Below, piece by piece: positions 27,810 to 36,366 of a DNA stretch of 64,000 bases (position 1 is its first letter; each line of letters begins with the position of its first letter). Source of the DNA: Rhodocaloribacter litoris. Lineage in GTDB: Bacteria > Bacteroidota > Rhodothermia > Rhodothermales > ISCAR-4553. A program made the position numbers and the translations under genes. The stretch is from NCBI RefSeq assembly GCF_011682235.2, contig NZ_CP076718.1, forward strand, positions 2,382,545 through 2,446,544, given 5' to 3'. The notes under the pieces are model-generated. The model saw nothing but the letters and a program-made list of their open reading frames with translations, was not told the DNA's origin and did not search any database.

Positions 27810-27933
27810 CGACCGTCAGCGGCCAGACCATCGCCAGGCGTTCGGCTGCGGTCGTCTGAAGCAGATCGTCTTCCCAGTCCTCATCATGCAACCGCTTCAC
27901 CCGGAGCACCCGCCTTTTTTCTTCCCGGTTCAT
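27727..27933 (-). CDS. Small protein paired with the nucleotidyltransferase
   Basis: 68 residues, highly charged: MNREEKRRVLRVKRLHDEDW at the start, then ERLAMVWPLTVDAWTFLEG and RLQRHIVRLQRREG. The ATG at 27933 is preceded by an excellent ribosome-binding site (TGGAGGAAACAGA). The pattern ERLxMVWxLTxDAWxF...RLxRHVVRxxRR recurs, to my knowledge, in small proteins encoded directly upstream of AbiEii-like nucleotidyltransferases in diverse bacteria. Its 3' end overlaps the nucleotidyltransferase start. An antitoxin or regulatory-partner role is inference. Confidence 0.7.
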   Translation of the reverse strand: MNREEKRRVLRVKRLHDEDWEDDLLQTTAAERLAMVWPLTVDAWTFLEGTLAQSRLQRHIVRLQRREG

Positions 27934-28074
27934 TCTGTTTCCTCCATGTGTGCCGTGCTTTGTACTCGGCACGAGCGGCGGGGGGTCCGGAGCGGGTAAG
28001 GCGAGGACTGCCGCCGCATCTCGCTCAAGCATACGCCCGGAGCACGTCCCGCACAAGGGGTGCCCTCGTCTCCA

Positions 28075-28137
28075 CCCGCCCGTGTACGGCCGGCGTGGGG
28101 ACCGGGCATGCGGCGATGTTGCCTCGCCGCCCCGGCG
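28075..28137. repeat. REP-like palindromic repeat, copy B
   Basis: Second copy of the element at 26878-26939, with the exact 44-base core at 28094-28137. It ends five bases before the stop codon end of the T9SS protein gene (28143, minus strand), so both copies abut the 3' ends of genes. Together the copies bracket the CusA remnant and the nucleotidyltransferase pair. Same hairpin potential as copy A. Confidence 0.75.
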
Positions 28138-28142
28138 CCGGG

Positions 28143-29069
28143 CTACCCGTCGATCACCACCGGTCGTACTGCCTGGGCTCCGTGTGGGGTGGTCAGGCGA
28201 ACGAAGTAGCGTCCTGCCGGCCAGGCGCGGGCGTGCAACACATACCGGCCGCGCCCGGCGGCCTGCACGGGCAGCCGTTCCCGCCAGATCCGCCGGCCGA
28301 GCACGTCGAACACCTCCACGGTGAGGGGCGACGGTGCCGGCAGGCGGTAGGCGACCGTCGCGTGGTCCCGGAACGGGTTCGGATAGATCGCCTCGATGCC
28401 CCATGGCGCAGGCACGTCCGCCGCCTCCGCCGGTGTCGGCACGTTTCCGTACGTGACCCCGCCCACCCGGGCATAGGTCAGTTCGGCGCCGAACAGGTTG
28501 CCGGTCCGCACCGGGCCGATGTCCGCGGCATAGCACGCCTCGTGCAATACGGGGCCGGCGGCGACGAAGCACTTCAGCGCGGCGGTCTCCACCACCTCGT
28601 TGCCGATCCGTAGCCGCTCGTTGTAGCCTCCCCGAACGAAGTACAGCGTGTCGGGCGGCACGTGGTAGAGCGTGTCGCCGAAGGCCGCGCGCATGTCGAA
28701 GTGCGCCAGGAAGTCCGGGGCGTCTTCCCAGGCGTTCAGGGGCAACGGCGCGGCCAGGGTGTCGGCCGCCGGGTCTCGCACGGTCACCACGGTGCCGGCG
28801 GTGTCGTAGCGGACGTAGAGGGTGTCGACGAACGGGCCCACCGTGCCGACGGCCGGGACGGAATCGCGGCGGATGAAGTACCGCCGGCCCCGGACCAGCG
28901 TATCTCCTACGATCGTGCGGACGTGGGCGTCGAGGCCGCCATAGACCCAGATGTTGCCGACCTCGAGGGGGTAGTACCGGTGCCAGTCGAGCGTGTCGGG
29001 GATGGGTTGTGCCCGGGCGGGTGCGACCCCGGCGACGAACAGGGCCAGGACGAGCGAAACGATACGCAT
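28143..29069 (-). CDS. Secreted protein with C-terminal type IX secretion (Por) sorting domain
   Basis: 308 residues. Signal peptide MRIVSLVLALFVAGVAPARA; a beta-rich middle (about 25-220) with YYPLEVGNIWVYGG and repeated DTLYVRYD/DTLYFVRGG strands; and a C-terminal domain (about 228-308) beginning IEAIYPNPFRDHATVAYRLP, with VEVFDVLGRRIW, WPAGRYFVRL and a terminal VVIDG. That end pattern is the T9SS type A sorting domain that directs export across the outer membrane and is then removed. Function of the passenger is unknown. The in-frame upstream extension was discarded in favour of the signal peptide. Confidence 0.82.
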   Translation of the reverse strand: MRIVSLVLALFVAGVAPARAQPIPDTLDWHRYYPLEVGNIWVYGGLDAHVRTIVGDTLVRGRRYFIRRDSVPAVGTVGPFVDTLYVRYDTAGTVVTVRDPAADTLAAPLPLNAWEDAPDFLAHFDMRAAFGDTLYHVPPDTLYFVRGGYNERLRIGNEVVETAALKCFVAAGPVLHEACYAADIGPVRTGNLFGAELTYARVGGVTYGNVPTPAEAADVPAPWGIEAIYPNPFRDHATVAYRLPAPSPLTVEVFDVLGRRIWRERLPVQAAGRGRYVLHARAWPAGRYFVRLTTPHGAQAVRPVVIDG

Positions 29070-29552
29070 GGCGTCCTCCGCGAAAGCAATGAACGGGTGG
29101 GTGATGTACTTCGGGTGTCTCCTCGAACTGGCCGGAGCCGGTCGTTGAAAAGGGTTCTTTCTTTGGCCAGGGACGGGCTTCACGGGTGCGCCCCTTGTTC
29201 TGGAGAGCCCGGGCTGACGGGACGTGCAACGCGTCCAGATCCGCGGCTACGCGGTGGTGGCGTCGGGCAATGGGTCGCCAATAATGATCTCCACGATAGC
29301 CAACACTACGCTTCTTATCTACAGCCTTTTGCGCAAATCGCAACAAACGATACCCCAAAAACCAACACCATGCCCTCCTTTGAATCATACCGTTGGATAG
29401 CCTTTTCCTGCACGAAGCGAGCTGGACAGCAACCCGCAGGCCCCCTGCCGATCCGGGCCGCCCCGCGCCTTGCGCCACGGCCCCTTGTAAGGCGCCGGCC
29501 GATGCCGTAGGTTTTGCCGTGATCGTTCCACTGCATCCACCCGTAGCCCCAT
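29070..29552. other. Intergenic region, no gene seen
   Basis: About 480 bases between divergent genes, with a less GC-rich centre (around 29280-29400). No coding sequence, tRNA or clear hairpin-T-run recognised. It should hold promoters for both flanking genes; a TAGGTTTTG stretch near 29508 is a possible -7-type element for the plus-strand gene, weakly supported. Confidence 0.3.
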
Positions 29553-30632
29553 ATGGACCTGCTCCCCGAATGGGCACCGAACGTGCACCCGCTCCTCGTC
29601 CACTTCCCCATCGCGCTGCTGTGCACGGCCGTGCTGCTCGACGCGGCCGGGTTGTTGCTGCGCACGAACCCCTTCTGGCGGCGGGGGGCCACCACGCTGT
29701 TCGTCCTGGGTGCGGCCGGGGCCGTAGCCGCCTTCTTCAGCGGGCGCGCCGCCGCCGACAGCGTGCTTCCCCCGGCGGCGGCCAACCCGGTCCTGACCGA
29801 GCACGCCGACCTGGCGCTGTGGACCGTCTGGTTCTTCGGCGTCTACGCCGTGGTGCGGCTCGTCGCCCACCGCTTCGACCGCACGGCGACACCTGCCGTT
29901 GCATGGGCGCTCTTCCTGGTGGGCGCGGGCGGGCTGGTGCTGCTCTACGAGACGGGCGAGCACGGCGCCGAACTGGTGTTCGCGTACGGCGTGGGCGTAC
30001 GGGCCGCCGCCGAACCGGCCGCCCCGCTCGTCCTCCCCGCCGACACCACGGCCGGCCCGGTGCCCACGGGCGACGGGGGCTGGGCCTGGAAGCCCGCCCG
30101 GGCCGCCGCATGGAAGGCCCGCTTCGCCTGGCCCGAGGGCCCGCCGGACGCCCTCCACACCGCCCTCGTCGACGGCGGGCCCCGGGGCGACGTGCTCGCC
30201 CTCGAAGCCGCTTCCGGCCCCGTCACTTTCCTCCACCAACAACCGATCGGCAGCCTCCAGGCCGACCTCGCCGTGCACCTCGACGACTTCACCGGCGCAT
30301 TCCGGTTCGTTCACCACTGGCAGGACGCCCAGAACCACCACTTCGTGGCCCTCGAAGACGGGCACATCCGGCAGGGGCGCGTGGCCGGCGGCCGCGAGGA
30401 GGTGATGGACGAGGCCCCGCTGGCCCCCTCCGCCTGGCTGGCCCTCCGCGTGGTGGCCGACGGCACCCACTTCCGCGCCTACGTGGACGGGCGGCTCGTC
30501 GTGCACGGGCACGGCCCGGCCCCCTCCCCCGGCCCCGCCGGCCTCCGCCTCGACGGCACCGGCACCGTCCTCCTCGACCACCTCACCGTGCAGAACCTCC
30601 GCCCCGCACAGGACGCCGGCCACGACCATTGA
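29553..30632 (+). CDS. Membrane protein: DUF2231-like helices fused to a LamG-like domain
   Basis: 359 residues. The N-terminal part (about 1-150) has four membrane helices beginning NVHPLLVHFPIALLCTAVLL, the HP(L/I)xVHFP motif of DUF2231 proteins. After a linker, the C-terminal part (about 185-350) is a beta-sandwich resembling a concanavalin/LamG fold (FRFVHHWQDAQNHHFVALED, then WLALRVVADGTHFRAYVDGR and LVVHGHG). His-rich at the extreme C-terminus (DAGHDH). DUF2231 proteins often accompany redox or metal functions, but no activity is assigned. Start ATG at 29553. Confidence 0.72.
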   Translation: MDLLPEWAPNVHPLLVHFPIALLCTAVLLDAAGLLLRTNPFWRRGATTLFVLGAAGAVAAFFSGRAAADSVLPPAAANPVLTEHADLALWTVWFFGVYAVVRLVAHRFDRTATPAVAWALFLVGAGGLVLLYETGEHGAELVFAYGVGVRAAAEPAAPLVLPADTTAGPVPTGDGGWAWKPARAAAWKARFAWPEGPPDALHTALVDGGPRGDVLALEAASGPVTFLHQQPIGSLQADLAVHLDDFTGAFRFVHHWQDAQNHHFVALEDGHIRQGRVAGGREEVMDEAPLAPSAWLALRVVADGTHFRAYVDGRLVVHGHGPAPSPGPAGLRLDGTGTVLLDHLTVQNLRPAQDAGHDH

Positions 30633-30709
30633 GGCGGCCGGAGCCTCCCGCCCCGCCCGTCGTACACCAACTCGTCGCGCACGTCCATGTAACCAGCCAG
30701 GAGACGCTC

Positions 30710-30841
30710 ATGAGCACCTACTATTTCGCCCGCACGCTCGATCTCCCGGCCGATGATCGGGAGGCGTGTGTGCCTTCTCCTCCGCGATGCCGCCCGCCGC
30801 GCCGGGCTGCTGTGACGGCCCTCACGGCCGGCGGAAGGTGA
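30710..30841 (+). pseudogene. Truncated DUF302-type gene start
   Basis: The frame begins MSTYYFARTLDLPADD, closely resembling the conserved N-terminus of DUF302 proteins (MxYYFSRTLD-P-D), then becomes unrelated Pro/Arg-rich sequence and stops after 43 codons. An upstream AGGAGA gives a normal ribosome-binding site. Its 3' end overlaps the opposing gene. Best read as the surviving 5' end of a gene deleted at its 3' side. Confidence 0.55.
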
Positions 30842-32138
30842 AGGCCAGCCCGAACTGCACGCCGCCTTCGACCAGGTCGTAGCCGCCCTGCACGAGCACG
30901 AAGCCCAGGCGGGCCACGGCGCCGAGCGAGAGTGTGGAGGTGAGGTGGATGTCGTCGCCGTCCTCCTCGGCCCAGATGCCCAGTCCCACGCCGGGCTGCA
31001 CGGGGGCGTCGAAGGCGTCGAAGAAGAAGAACAGCGTGCCCACCAGGCGCTCCGGCTCGTCGCCCGCGCCGAGGACGGCGCCGTTGACGGCCACCTGCAA
31101 CAGCCCGCCCCAGCGGGGCCGCACGAACCCGGAGGCCAGCCCGATCGGCGCGCGTTCGTGGCCGAAGTAGCCGGCCGTCCCGCCCGCCACGGCGATGAGC
31201 CCCACGGCCGCCGCTCCGGCAAGCGCCGCCGGCAGCAGCTGCTCGTCGTCATCGTCGTCGTCCTTCTTCCCTTTGCCCGGGCCGTCGAGCAGGCCGCCGC
31301 GTTTGCCGTCGCGCCCGGCGTGGCCGCCCTTTTTCTCGCCTTCGTCCGGGTCGTCGTCCGCATCGTCGCGGGGGCGGCTGCGGGTGCGGTCCGAGGGAGC
31401 GGGGTCGGTGCGGCCGATGGTGTCGCCGCGCGGGCGACGGGGGCCGGTGGCCACGCGCGGGTAGGGCCGCCCGGTGCGGATCACGATCCAGATCGTCCGG
31501 TCCGGGATGTAGACCGTGGTGCGGGCCGGCGGCCGCGGGACCACCTCCGGCTCGCGCTCCGGCGGCACGTGCTCGGCGAAGGCGATGCGGAGGATCTCCG
31601 GCTCGCGCAGCTCGAAGCCCGTCTCGAAGAGCCACCGGGCGGTGTCCGCCGGTACGTCGGCGAAGAGGGTGGCCCAGTCCAGGTCGAGGCCGTCGAAGCG
31701 GTAGACGAACGGGGCGGGTTCGAGGGCGAAGCTGTCCACCGACACGACGAGTTCGGTGACGCGGCGGCCGCCGGCATAGACGCCGGCGCGGAGGTCCAGG
31801 GCCGTCAGGCGCACGCCGGCGGGCAGGCGGTCGGCCGGCACGCGGCGGCCGTCGAGGATGGCTTCGTCGCCGGGGACCCACCAGAGGGTGAAAGTCATGG
31901 CCGGGCGTCCCGCCTCGACGCCGTAAGCATATTCGAGGGCGAGCGTGTCGAGGAAAGGCAGCAGGTCGAGGCCGGCCCACGGCTCGAGCGTGCGGCCTTC
32001 CGCCAGGAGTGCGGCGGGCCAGTCCATGACGTGGAGCACGCCCCGGCGCAGGGTCGGCTCGGGCACCTGCGCGTGCAGCGTACCGGCCAGCCCCGTCGCC
32101 AGGATCACCCACAGCCCGAGAACACGTGAACGACGCAT
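30822..32138 (-). CDS. Exported protein with Asp-rich linker and probable beta-barrel-like C-terminus, unknown
   Basis: 438 residues. Signal peptide (VLGLWVILATGLAGTLHA). The N-terminal 215 residues are beta-rich without a recognised family; a Pro/Arg linker follows (VVPRPPARTTVYIPDRTIWI), then a highly charged low-complexity stretch (about 270-315; KKGGHAGRDGKRGG, GKGKKDDDDDDEQLL), a hydrophobic Ala/Gly segment ([20 protein letters not shown]) and a C-terminal region with alternating hydrophobic residues ending LVEGGVQFGLAFTFRRP, an aromatic-basic end suggestive of an outer-membrane strand. Likely an envelope protein. Start chosen for the signal peptide. Confidence 0.6.
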   Translation of the reverse strand: MRRSRVLGLWVILATGLAGTLHAQVPEPTLRRGVLHVMDWPAALLAEGRTLEPWAGLDLLPFLDTLALEYAYGVEAGRPAMTFTLWWVPGDEAILDGRRVPADRLPAGVRLTALDLRAGVYAGGRRVTELVVSVDSFALEPAPFVYRFDGLDLDWATLFADVPADTARWLFETGFELREPEILRIAFAEHVPPEREPEVVPRPPARTTVYIPDRTIWIVIRTGRPYPRVATGPRRPRGDTIGRTDPAPSDRTRSRPRDDADDDPDEGEKKGGHAGRDGKRGGLLDGPGKGKKDDDDDDEQLLPAALAGAAAVGLIAVAGGTAGYFGHERAPIGLASGFVRPRWGGLLQVAVNGAVLGAGDEPERLVGTLFFFFDAFDAPVQPGVGLGIWAEEDGDDIHLTSTLSLGAVARLGFVLVQGGYDLVEGGVQFGLAFTFRRP

Positions 32139-32304
32139 CCGTCCGTGCGGTTGGTTGGTACAGCGCGGCTTTCTGCATAGCCGCACCGGCCGGATGTACG
32201 GTCACGCTCCCGGTTTGATTCGCCCGGCGCGGAACGTACGATGGGCCGCGCGTAGAAGGGAAAGAGCGACGCACGGGGCGTCGCCTCTCGTCCGGAAAGG
32301 CGCC

Positions 32305-33294
32305 ATGACCGACCTGCTCACCGACACCTTCGGCCGCCGGCACACGTACCTTCGCATCTCGCTGACGGAGCGGTGCAACCTGCGCTGCCGGTACTGCATG
32401 CCGGCCGGGGGGGTCCCGCTGCGCCCGCGCGAGGAGATCCTCACCTTCGAGGAGATCGAGCGCCTGGCCCGGCTTTTCGTGCGTGCCGGGGTCGAGAAGA
32501 TCCGGCTGACCGGCGGTGAGCCGCTCGTCCGCACCGGCATGGAGGCCCTCGTCGAAGCCCTCGGCGCGCTCCCCGGCCTCCGGACGCTGGCCCTCACCAC
32601 GAACGGCCTCCTCCTGCCCAAAAAGCTCCCGCGCCTGCACGCCGCCGGCGTCAACCTGCTCAACATCAGCCTGGACACGCTCCGGCCCGAGCGGTTCGAC
32701 CACATCACCCGCCGGCAGGGGCTGGCCCTCGTCCTGCACGCCATCGACCTGGCCATCGCCTACGGCTACGACCCGGTGAAGGTCAACTGCGTGGTGATGC
32801 GCGGCTTCAACGACGACGAGCTGGCCGACTTCGTGGCCCTGACCGAGACGAAGCCCATCGAGGTGCGCTTCATCGAGTACATGCCGTTCGCGGGCAACGG
32901 GTGGCAGGATGCCCGCTTCATGCCCTACCGCGACATGCTCGCCCGCCTCGGCGAGCGCTTCCCGGTGCTGGAACGGCTCGACGACGGGCCGAACGCCACG
33001 GCGAAGACCTATCGGGTGCCGGGCTTCCGGGGACGGATCGGCTTCATCACCTCGATGAGCGAGCATTTCTGCGACGGATGTAACCGCCTGCGCCTCACGG
33101 CCGACGGCAACCTGAAGGTGTGCCTCTTCGGCCGGGCCGAGGTCAGCCTCCGCGACGCCCTGCGGGCCGGCGCCACGGACGACGAGCTCGGAGCGATCAT
33201 CCGGGCGGCCGTCCGCCGCAAAAAAGCGGCCCATGCCGGCATGCACACGCTTGCGAAAGCCGAAAACCGGCCGATGATCCTGATCGGGGGATGA
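32305..33294 (+). CDS. moaA: GTP 3',8-cyclase MoaA (molybdenum cofactor step 1)
   Basis: 329 residues. Radical-SAM enzyme that converts GTP to the precursor handled by MoaC. N-terminal CNLRCRYCMP carries the CxxxCxxC cluster; IRLTGGEPLVR binds SAM; the C-terminal second cluster is HFCDGCNRLRLTADGNLKVC (two cysteines in FCDGC and one downstream), and RFIEYMPF is family-typical. Usual C-terminal GG is visible (LIGG). moaC follows after 123 bases in the same direction, forming a moaA-moaC pair. Confidence 0.96.
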   Translation: MTDLLTDTFGRRHTYLRISLTERCNLRCRYCMPAGGVPLRPREEILTFEEIERLARLFVRAGVEKIRLTGGEPLVRTGMEALVEALGALPGLRTLALTTNGLLLPKKLPRLHAAGVNLLNISLDTLRPERFDHITRRQGLALVLHAIDLAIAYGYDPVKVNCVVMRGFNDDELADFVALTETKPIEVRFIEYMPFAGNGWQDARFMPYRDMLARLGERFPVLERLDDGPNATAKTYRVPGFRGRIGFITSMSEHFCDGCNRLRLTADGNLKVCLFGRAEVSLRDALRAGATDDELGAIIRAAVRRKKAAHAGMHTLAKAENRPMILIGG

Positions 33295-33329
33295 ACCGGA
33301 ACCGGCTCGTCCGGCCGCGGGCAGGGTGC

Positions 33330-33358
33330 TTGCCCTTCGCCCGGAAGGCTCCTATCTT
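33330..33358 (+). promoter_or_regulatory. Predicted promoter upstream of moaC
   Basis: TTGCCC at 33330-33335, a 17-base spacer and TATCTT at 33353-33358, 59 bases before the moaC ATG. The spacing is ideal for a housekeeping sigma and the -10 variant recurs upstream of several genes in this window. Suggests moaC (and perhaps floA) has its own start besides read-through from moaA. Confidence 0.45.
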
Positions 33359-33417
33359 GCGGCGTTCATCCACCCCGAGAAGCCGAACGACCGTCAACCC
33401 AGACCGAATCTGAAGTC

Positions 33418-33912
33418 ATGACTGATGTACCTGCGCTGACGCACGTGACCCCCGCCGGGGGGGTGCAGATGGTGGATGTTGGCGAAAAAACCGCAACGGT
33501 GCGCACCGCGGTGGCGGCCGGCCGTGTGCTCCTGGGGGAAACCGCCTTCCGGCTCGTCGCCGAAAACAAGATCCGCAAGGGCGACGTGCTGACGCTGGCC
33601 CAGATCGCCGGCATCATGGGCGCCAAACAGACGAGCAAGCTCATCCCGCTCTGCCACGACGTCCTGCTCCGCGGCGTCGACGTCGACCTGACGCTCAACG
33701 AAGCCGAGCACGCCGTCGAGATCCGGGCCTACACGAAGAGCGTCGGGCCGACGGGTGTCGAGATGGAGGCCCTGACGGCCGTCTCGGTGGCCGCTCTGAC
33801 GATCTACGACATGTGCAAATCCGTCTCGAAAGAGATCCAGATCACCGACATCCACCTGCTGGCCAAGACGGGCGGGCAGAGTGGCGACTACCGCAAGGGC
33901 GAGAACCCCTGA
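33418..33912 (+). CDS. moaC: Cyclic pyranopterin monophosphate synthase MoaC
   Basis: 164 residues. Acts after MoaA to form cyclic pyranopterin monophosphate. Characteristic segments: MVDVGEKTATVRTAVA, the KGDVLTLAQIAGIMGAKQTS helix, LIPLCHDVLLRGVDVDL with the active-site Cys-His, TGVEMEALTAVSVAALTIYD and the KSGDYR-like SGDYRKGE end. Standard length. Followed 21 bases later by floA. Confidence 0.97.
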   Translation: MTDVPALTHVTPAGGVQMVDVGEKTATVRTAVAAGRVLLGETAFRLVAENKIRKGDVLTLAQIAGIMGAKQTSKLIPLCHDVLLRGVDVDLTLNEAEHAVEIRAYTKSVGPTGVEMEALTAVSVAALTIYDMCKSVSKEIQITDIHLLAKTGGQSGDYRKGENP

Positions 33913-33933
33913 CAACGGGCATAACAAAGGCCG

Positions 33934-34926
33934 ATGGAAGCACTCCTCAGCACTGCCGGGCTGCTCGTGATCCTCGCGATCGTGCTCGGCCTCATCATTT
34001 TCCTCTACTTCATCCCGGTCGGGCTGTGGATCACGGCCTTCTTCTCGGGCGTGCGGCTCCGGCTCGTGCGGGACCTGGTCGGCATGCGCCTGCGCAAGGT
34101 GCCGCCCCACCTGATCGTGCGCCCGCTCATCACCGCCTACAAGGCCGGGCTGGAGCTGAGCCCGCCGCAGCTGGAGGCCCACTACCTGGCCGGCGGGCAC
34201 GTGCAGAACGTCGTGCGGGCCCTCATCTCGGCCGACAAGGCCAACATCGACCTGACGTTCGAACGCGCGGCGGCCATCGACCTGGCCGGGCGCGACGTGT
34301 TCGAGGCCGTGCAGGTGTCGGTCAACCCCAAAGTCATCGAGACGCCGCCGGTGACGGCCATGGCGAAGGACGGCATTCAGGTCCGCGCCATCGCCCGCGT
34401 GACCGTGCGCGCCAACATCGACCGGCTCGTCGGCGGCGCCGGCGAGGAGACCATCCTGGCCCGCGTCGGCGAAGGCATCGTCACCACCATCGGTTCGGCG
34501 GATTCGCACAAGGCCGTGCTGGAAAACCCGGACTCCATCTCCAAGGTCGTCCTCTCGAAAGGCCTCGACTCCGGCACCGCCTTCGAGATCCTCTCCATCG
34601 ACATCGCCGACGTGGACGTCGGGGAAAACATCGGGGCGAAGCTGCAGGCCGATCAGGCCGAGGCGGACCTCAAGATCGCCCGCGCCAAGGCCGAGGAACG
34701 GCGGGCCGCCGCCGTCGCCCGCGAGCAGGAGATGCGCGCGGCCGTCCAGGAGCAGCGGGCGCGCGTCGTAGCGGCCGAGGCCGAGATCCCGCTCGCCATC
34801 GCCGAGGCCTTCCGCAAGGGCAACCTGGGCGTGATGGACTACTACAACCTCCGCAACATCCAGGCGGACACCCGCATGCGCGATGCCCTGGGCGGGGGCG
34901 AAACGCCTCCCTCGGGCCAGGAGTGA
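33934..34926 (+). CDS. floA: Flotillin-like protein FloA
   Basis: 330 residues, the standard FloA length. An N-terminal membrane hairpin ([20 protein letters not shown]), then the SPFH-like domain with [58 protein letters not shown], and a C-terminal coiled coil ([20 protein letters not shown]). FloA proteins scaffold membrane microdomains at the inner membrane. Placement just after moaC is probably coincidental. Confidence 0.94.
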   Translation: MEALLSTAGLLVILAIVLGLIIFLYFIPVGLWITAFFSGVRLRLVRDLVGMRLRKVPPHLIVRPLITAYKAGLELSPPQLEAHYLAGGHVQNVVRALISADKANIDLTFERAAAIDLAGRDVFEAVQVSVNPKVIETPPVTAMAKDGIQVRAIARVTVRANIDRLVGGAGEETILARVGEGIVTTIGSADSHKAVLENPDSISKVVLSKGLDSGTAFEILSIDIADVDVGENIGAKLQADQAEADLKIARAKAEERRAAAVAREQEMRAAVQEQRARVVAAEAEIPLAIAEAFRKGNLGVMDYYNLRNIQADTRMRDALGGGETPPSGQE

Positions 34927-35006
34927 CCCCGGCGGGGCGCCGAAACGCGGAGGCAGGCACGGCGTATGGGGAGGCAGACACGACCGCGGTCCTTCCCCCT
35001 GTTCCC

Positions 35007-35213
35007 ATGACCGGCACCATCCTGCACCTCGACATCGAAGGCGGCTTCTACGGCCTCGTGGCCGACGACGGCACCCGCTACCTGCCGCTCGACCTGGACG
35101 AAGCGTTTCAGCAAAACGGCCTCCGCGTCCGCTTCGAGGCGGAGCCGGCACAGGTGCTGACGCTCCAGCAATGGGGCCGTCCCGTGCGGCTGACCCGGAT
35201 CGAAGCCCTCTGA
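35007..35213 (+). CDS. Small conserved-looking protein, unknown (possible OB-like fold)
   Basis: 68 residues: MTGTILHLDIEGGFYGLVAD then DGTRYLPLDLDEAFQQNG, LRVRFEAEPAQVLTLQQWG and PVRLTRIEAL. The alternation of short strands with GGFYG and YLPLDL turns suggests a compact beta-barrel; similar small proteins with an EGGFYGI-DDG-YLP pattern are known to me only as hypothetical. About 80 bases after floA in the same direction, possibly co-transcribed. Its end at 35213 is a normal stop. Confidence 0.6.
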   Translation: MTGTILHLDIEGGFYGLVADDGTRYLPLDLDEAFQQNGLRVRFEAEPAQVLTLQQWGRPVRLTRIEAL

Positions 35214-35333
35214 AGCGCGTCCCGCCTGTTGCTTTTCCGCGAAAACGCGCGCGCTCCGGCAACCGGAGACCCGGCTTACCGGTAGGAGCGCCCCGCTCCC
35301 CCGTCTTCCCGCAGCCAACCCCCGACAGGACCG

Positions 35334-35900
35334 ATGGAAGCGCATGCACCGGCCGGCCTGCCCGCCCGCACGGCCCGGATGGTATCGTTCGCCACGCTGG
35401 GCACCCTGAGCACCACCCAGGAGCTGGCCGGGCGGGCCCTGGCCGCCATGGAGGGCGCCGATCCGGAGCAGGTGGCCGAGGAGACGCTGTGCCTGGTCGC
35501 CACGGCGACGGCCCGCGCCGCCGGGGTCGGCCTGCGGGCTGCGCCCGACCTCGCCGGGGCCGTCCTCCCCGCCCTGCTCGACCTGCCCTTCACCTACCGC
35601 GACTACCTCGTCGGGGGGGCCATGATCGAGACGCAGCACGCCGCGCTGCAGGAAGCCGCCGAAGCCGTCACGGGGCGCCTGCAGCGCATGCGGGCCTTCT
35701 ACGAAGCCCACCTCCCCCCGAACCAGTTCCCCGGCCCCACGGCGCTCTCCGACAAGATGGCCCTCTGGATGGGCCGTATCAGCCCCCCGCGCCTCCCGGA
35801 ATCCCCCACCCGCCGCCTCGAACGCCTCGACCTCGTGCCCGTGCTTGTGACGCACCTGCGCCTCATCCTCGCCTTCGCCCGCCGCGAAGCCGGCCCCTGA
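35334..35900 (+). CDS. Uncharacterised soluble protein
   Basis: 188 residues, helical, no signal peptide and no membrane helix. Segments such as EELAGRALAAMEGAD-like (QELAGRALAAMEGADPEQVA), FTYRDYLVGGAMIETQHAAL and LRLILAFARREAG give no family match I recognise. Codon use matches the neighbours, and it lies between two other uncharacterised genes in the same direction, suggesting a small operon with the 35007 and 35940 genes. Function unknown. Confidence 0.55.
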   Translation: MEAHAPAGLPARTARMVSFATLGTLSTTQELAGRALAAMEGADPEQVAEETLCLVATATARAAGVGLRAAPDLAGAVLPALLDLPFTYRDYLVGGAMIETQHAALQEAAEAVTGRLQRMRAFYEAHLPPNQFPGPTALSDKMALWMGRISPPRLPESPTRRLERLDLVPVLVTHLRLILAFARREAGP

Positions 35901-35939
35901 CCGCCACCCGCGCCGACGAACCCTTCCCCGCAGACCCGC

Positions 35940-36335
35940 ATGGAACCACCGTTCATCCCCGAATACAACAAGCCCGATGCCCCCGGCATCGCCATGAACT
36001 TCGACAACACGGTGTCGCTCTACCACATCGTCGAGCCGGAGGACGACTTCGTGAAGGCCGCCTCCGACGTCTTCGCCCTGCTCAAGCAGGCCGAGGCCGC
36101 CTATCCCGGATGGCCCCGCGTCTTCTACGTCGACATCCGGGGGCATGCCGGGCCCCGCCACGGCTTCACCGACGACTTCTTCGAGTTCCAGCAGGACTTC
36201 TGGTTCGCCACCATCGCCCACTTCGTCACGGCGTTCGAGCTGCCCCTGACCGGCCCACTCGTCAACCCCAACCCCCAGCGCAACGACCTGCCGGACACGC
36301 TCGTGATCCGCGAGCCGGGCGAAGATCCGGCGTGA
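35940..36335 (+). CDS. Uncharacterised acidic protein
   Basis: 131 residues, rich in Asp/Glu and aromatics: FIPEYNKPDAPGIAMNFDNT, then EAAYPGWPRVFYVDIRGHAG and FDDFFEFQQDFWFATIAHF-like sequence (TDDFFEFQQDFWFATIAHFV). No signal peptide. No family recognised. It lies 39 bases after the previous gene in the same direction and converges with the GH2 gene. Probably real from its conserved-looking composition and compact spacing. Confidence 0.58.
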   Translation: MEPPFIPEYNKPDAPGIAMNFDNTVSLYHIVEPEDDFVKAASDVFALLKQAEAAYPGWPRVFYVDIRGHAGPRHGFTDDFFEFQQDFWFATIAHFVTAFELPLTGPLVNPNPQRNDLPDTLVIREPGEDPA

Positions 36336-36366
36336 CGGCGCAGGGTCATCCACCCGGACGGACCCC

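Noticed and set aside
27276..28613. Plus-strand open frame across the nucleotidyltransferase and T9SS genes
   Set aside because: No domain, no start context, and it opposes two genes with recognisable products; it only happens to read through repeat copy B.
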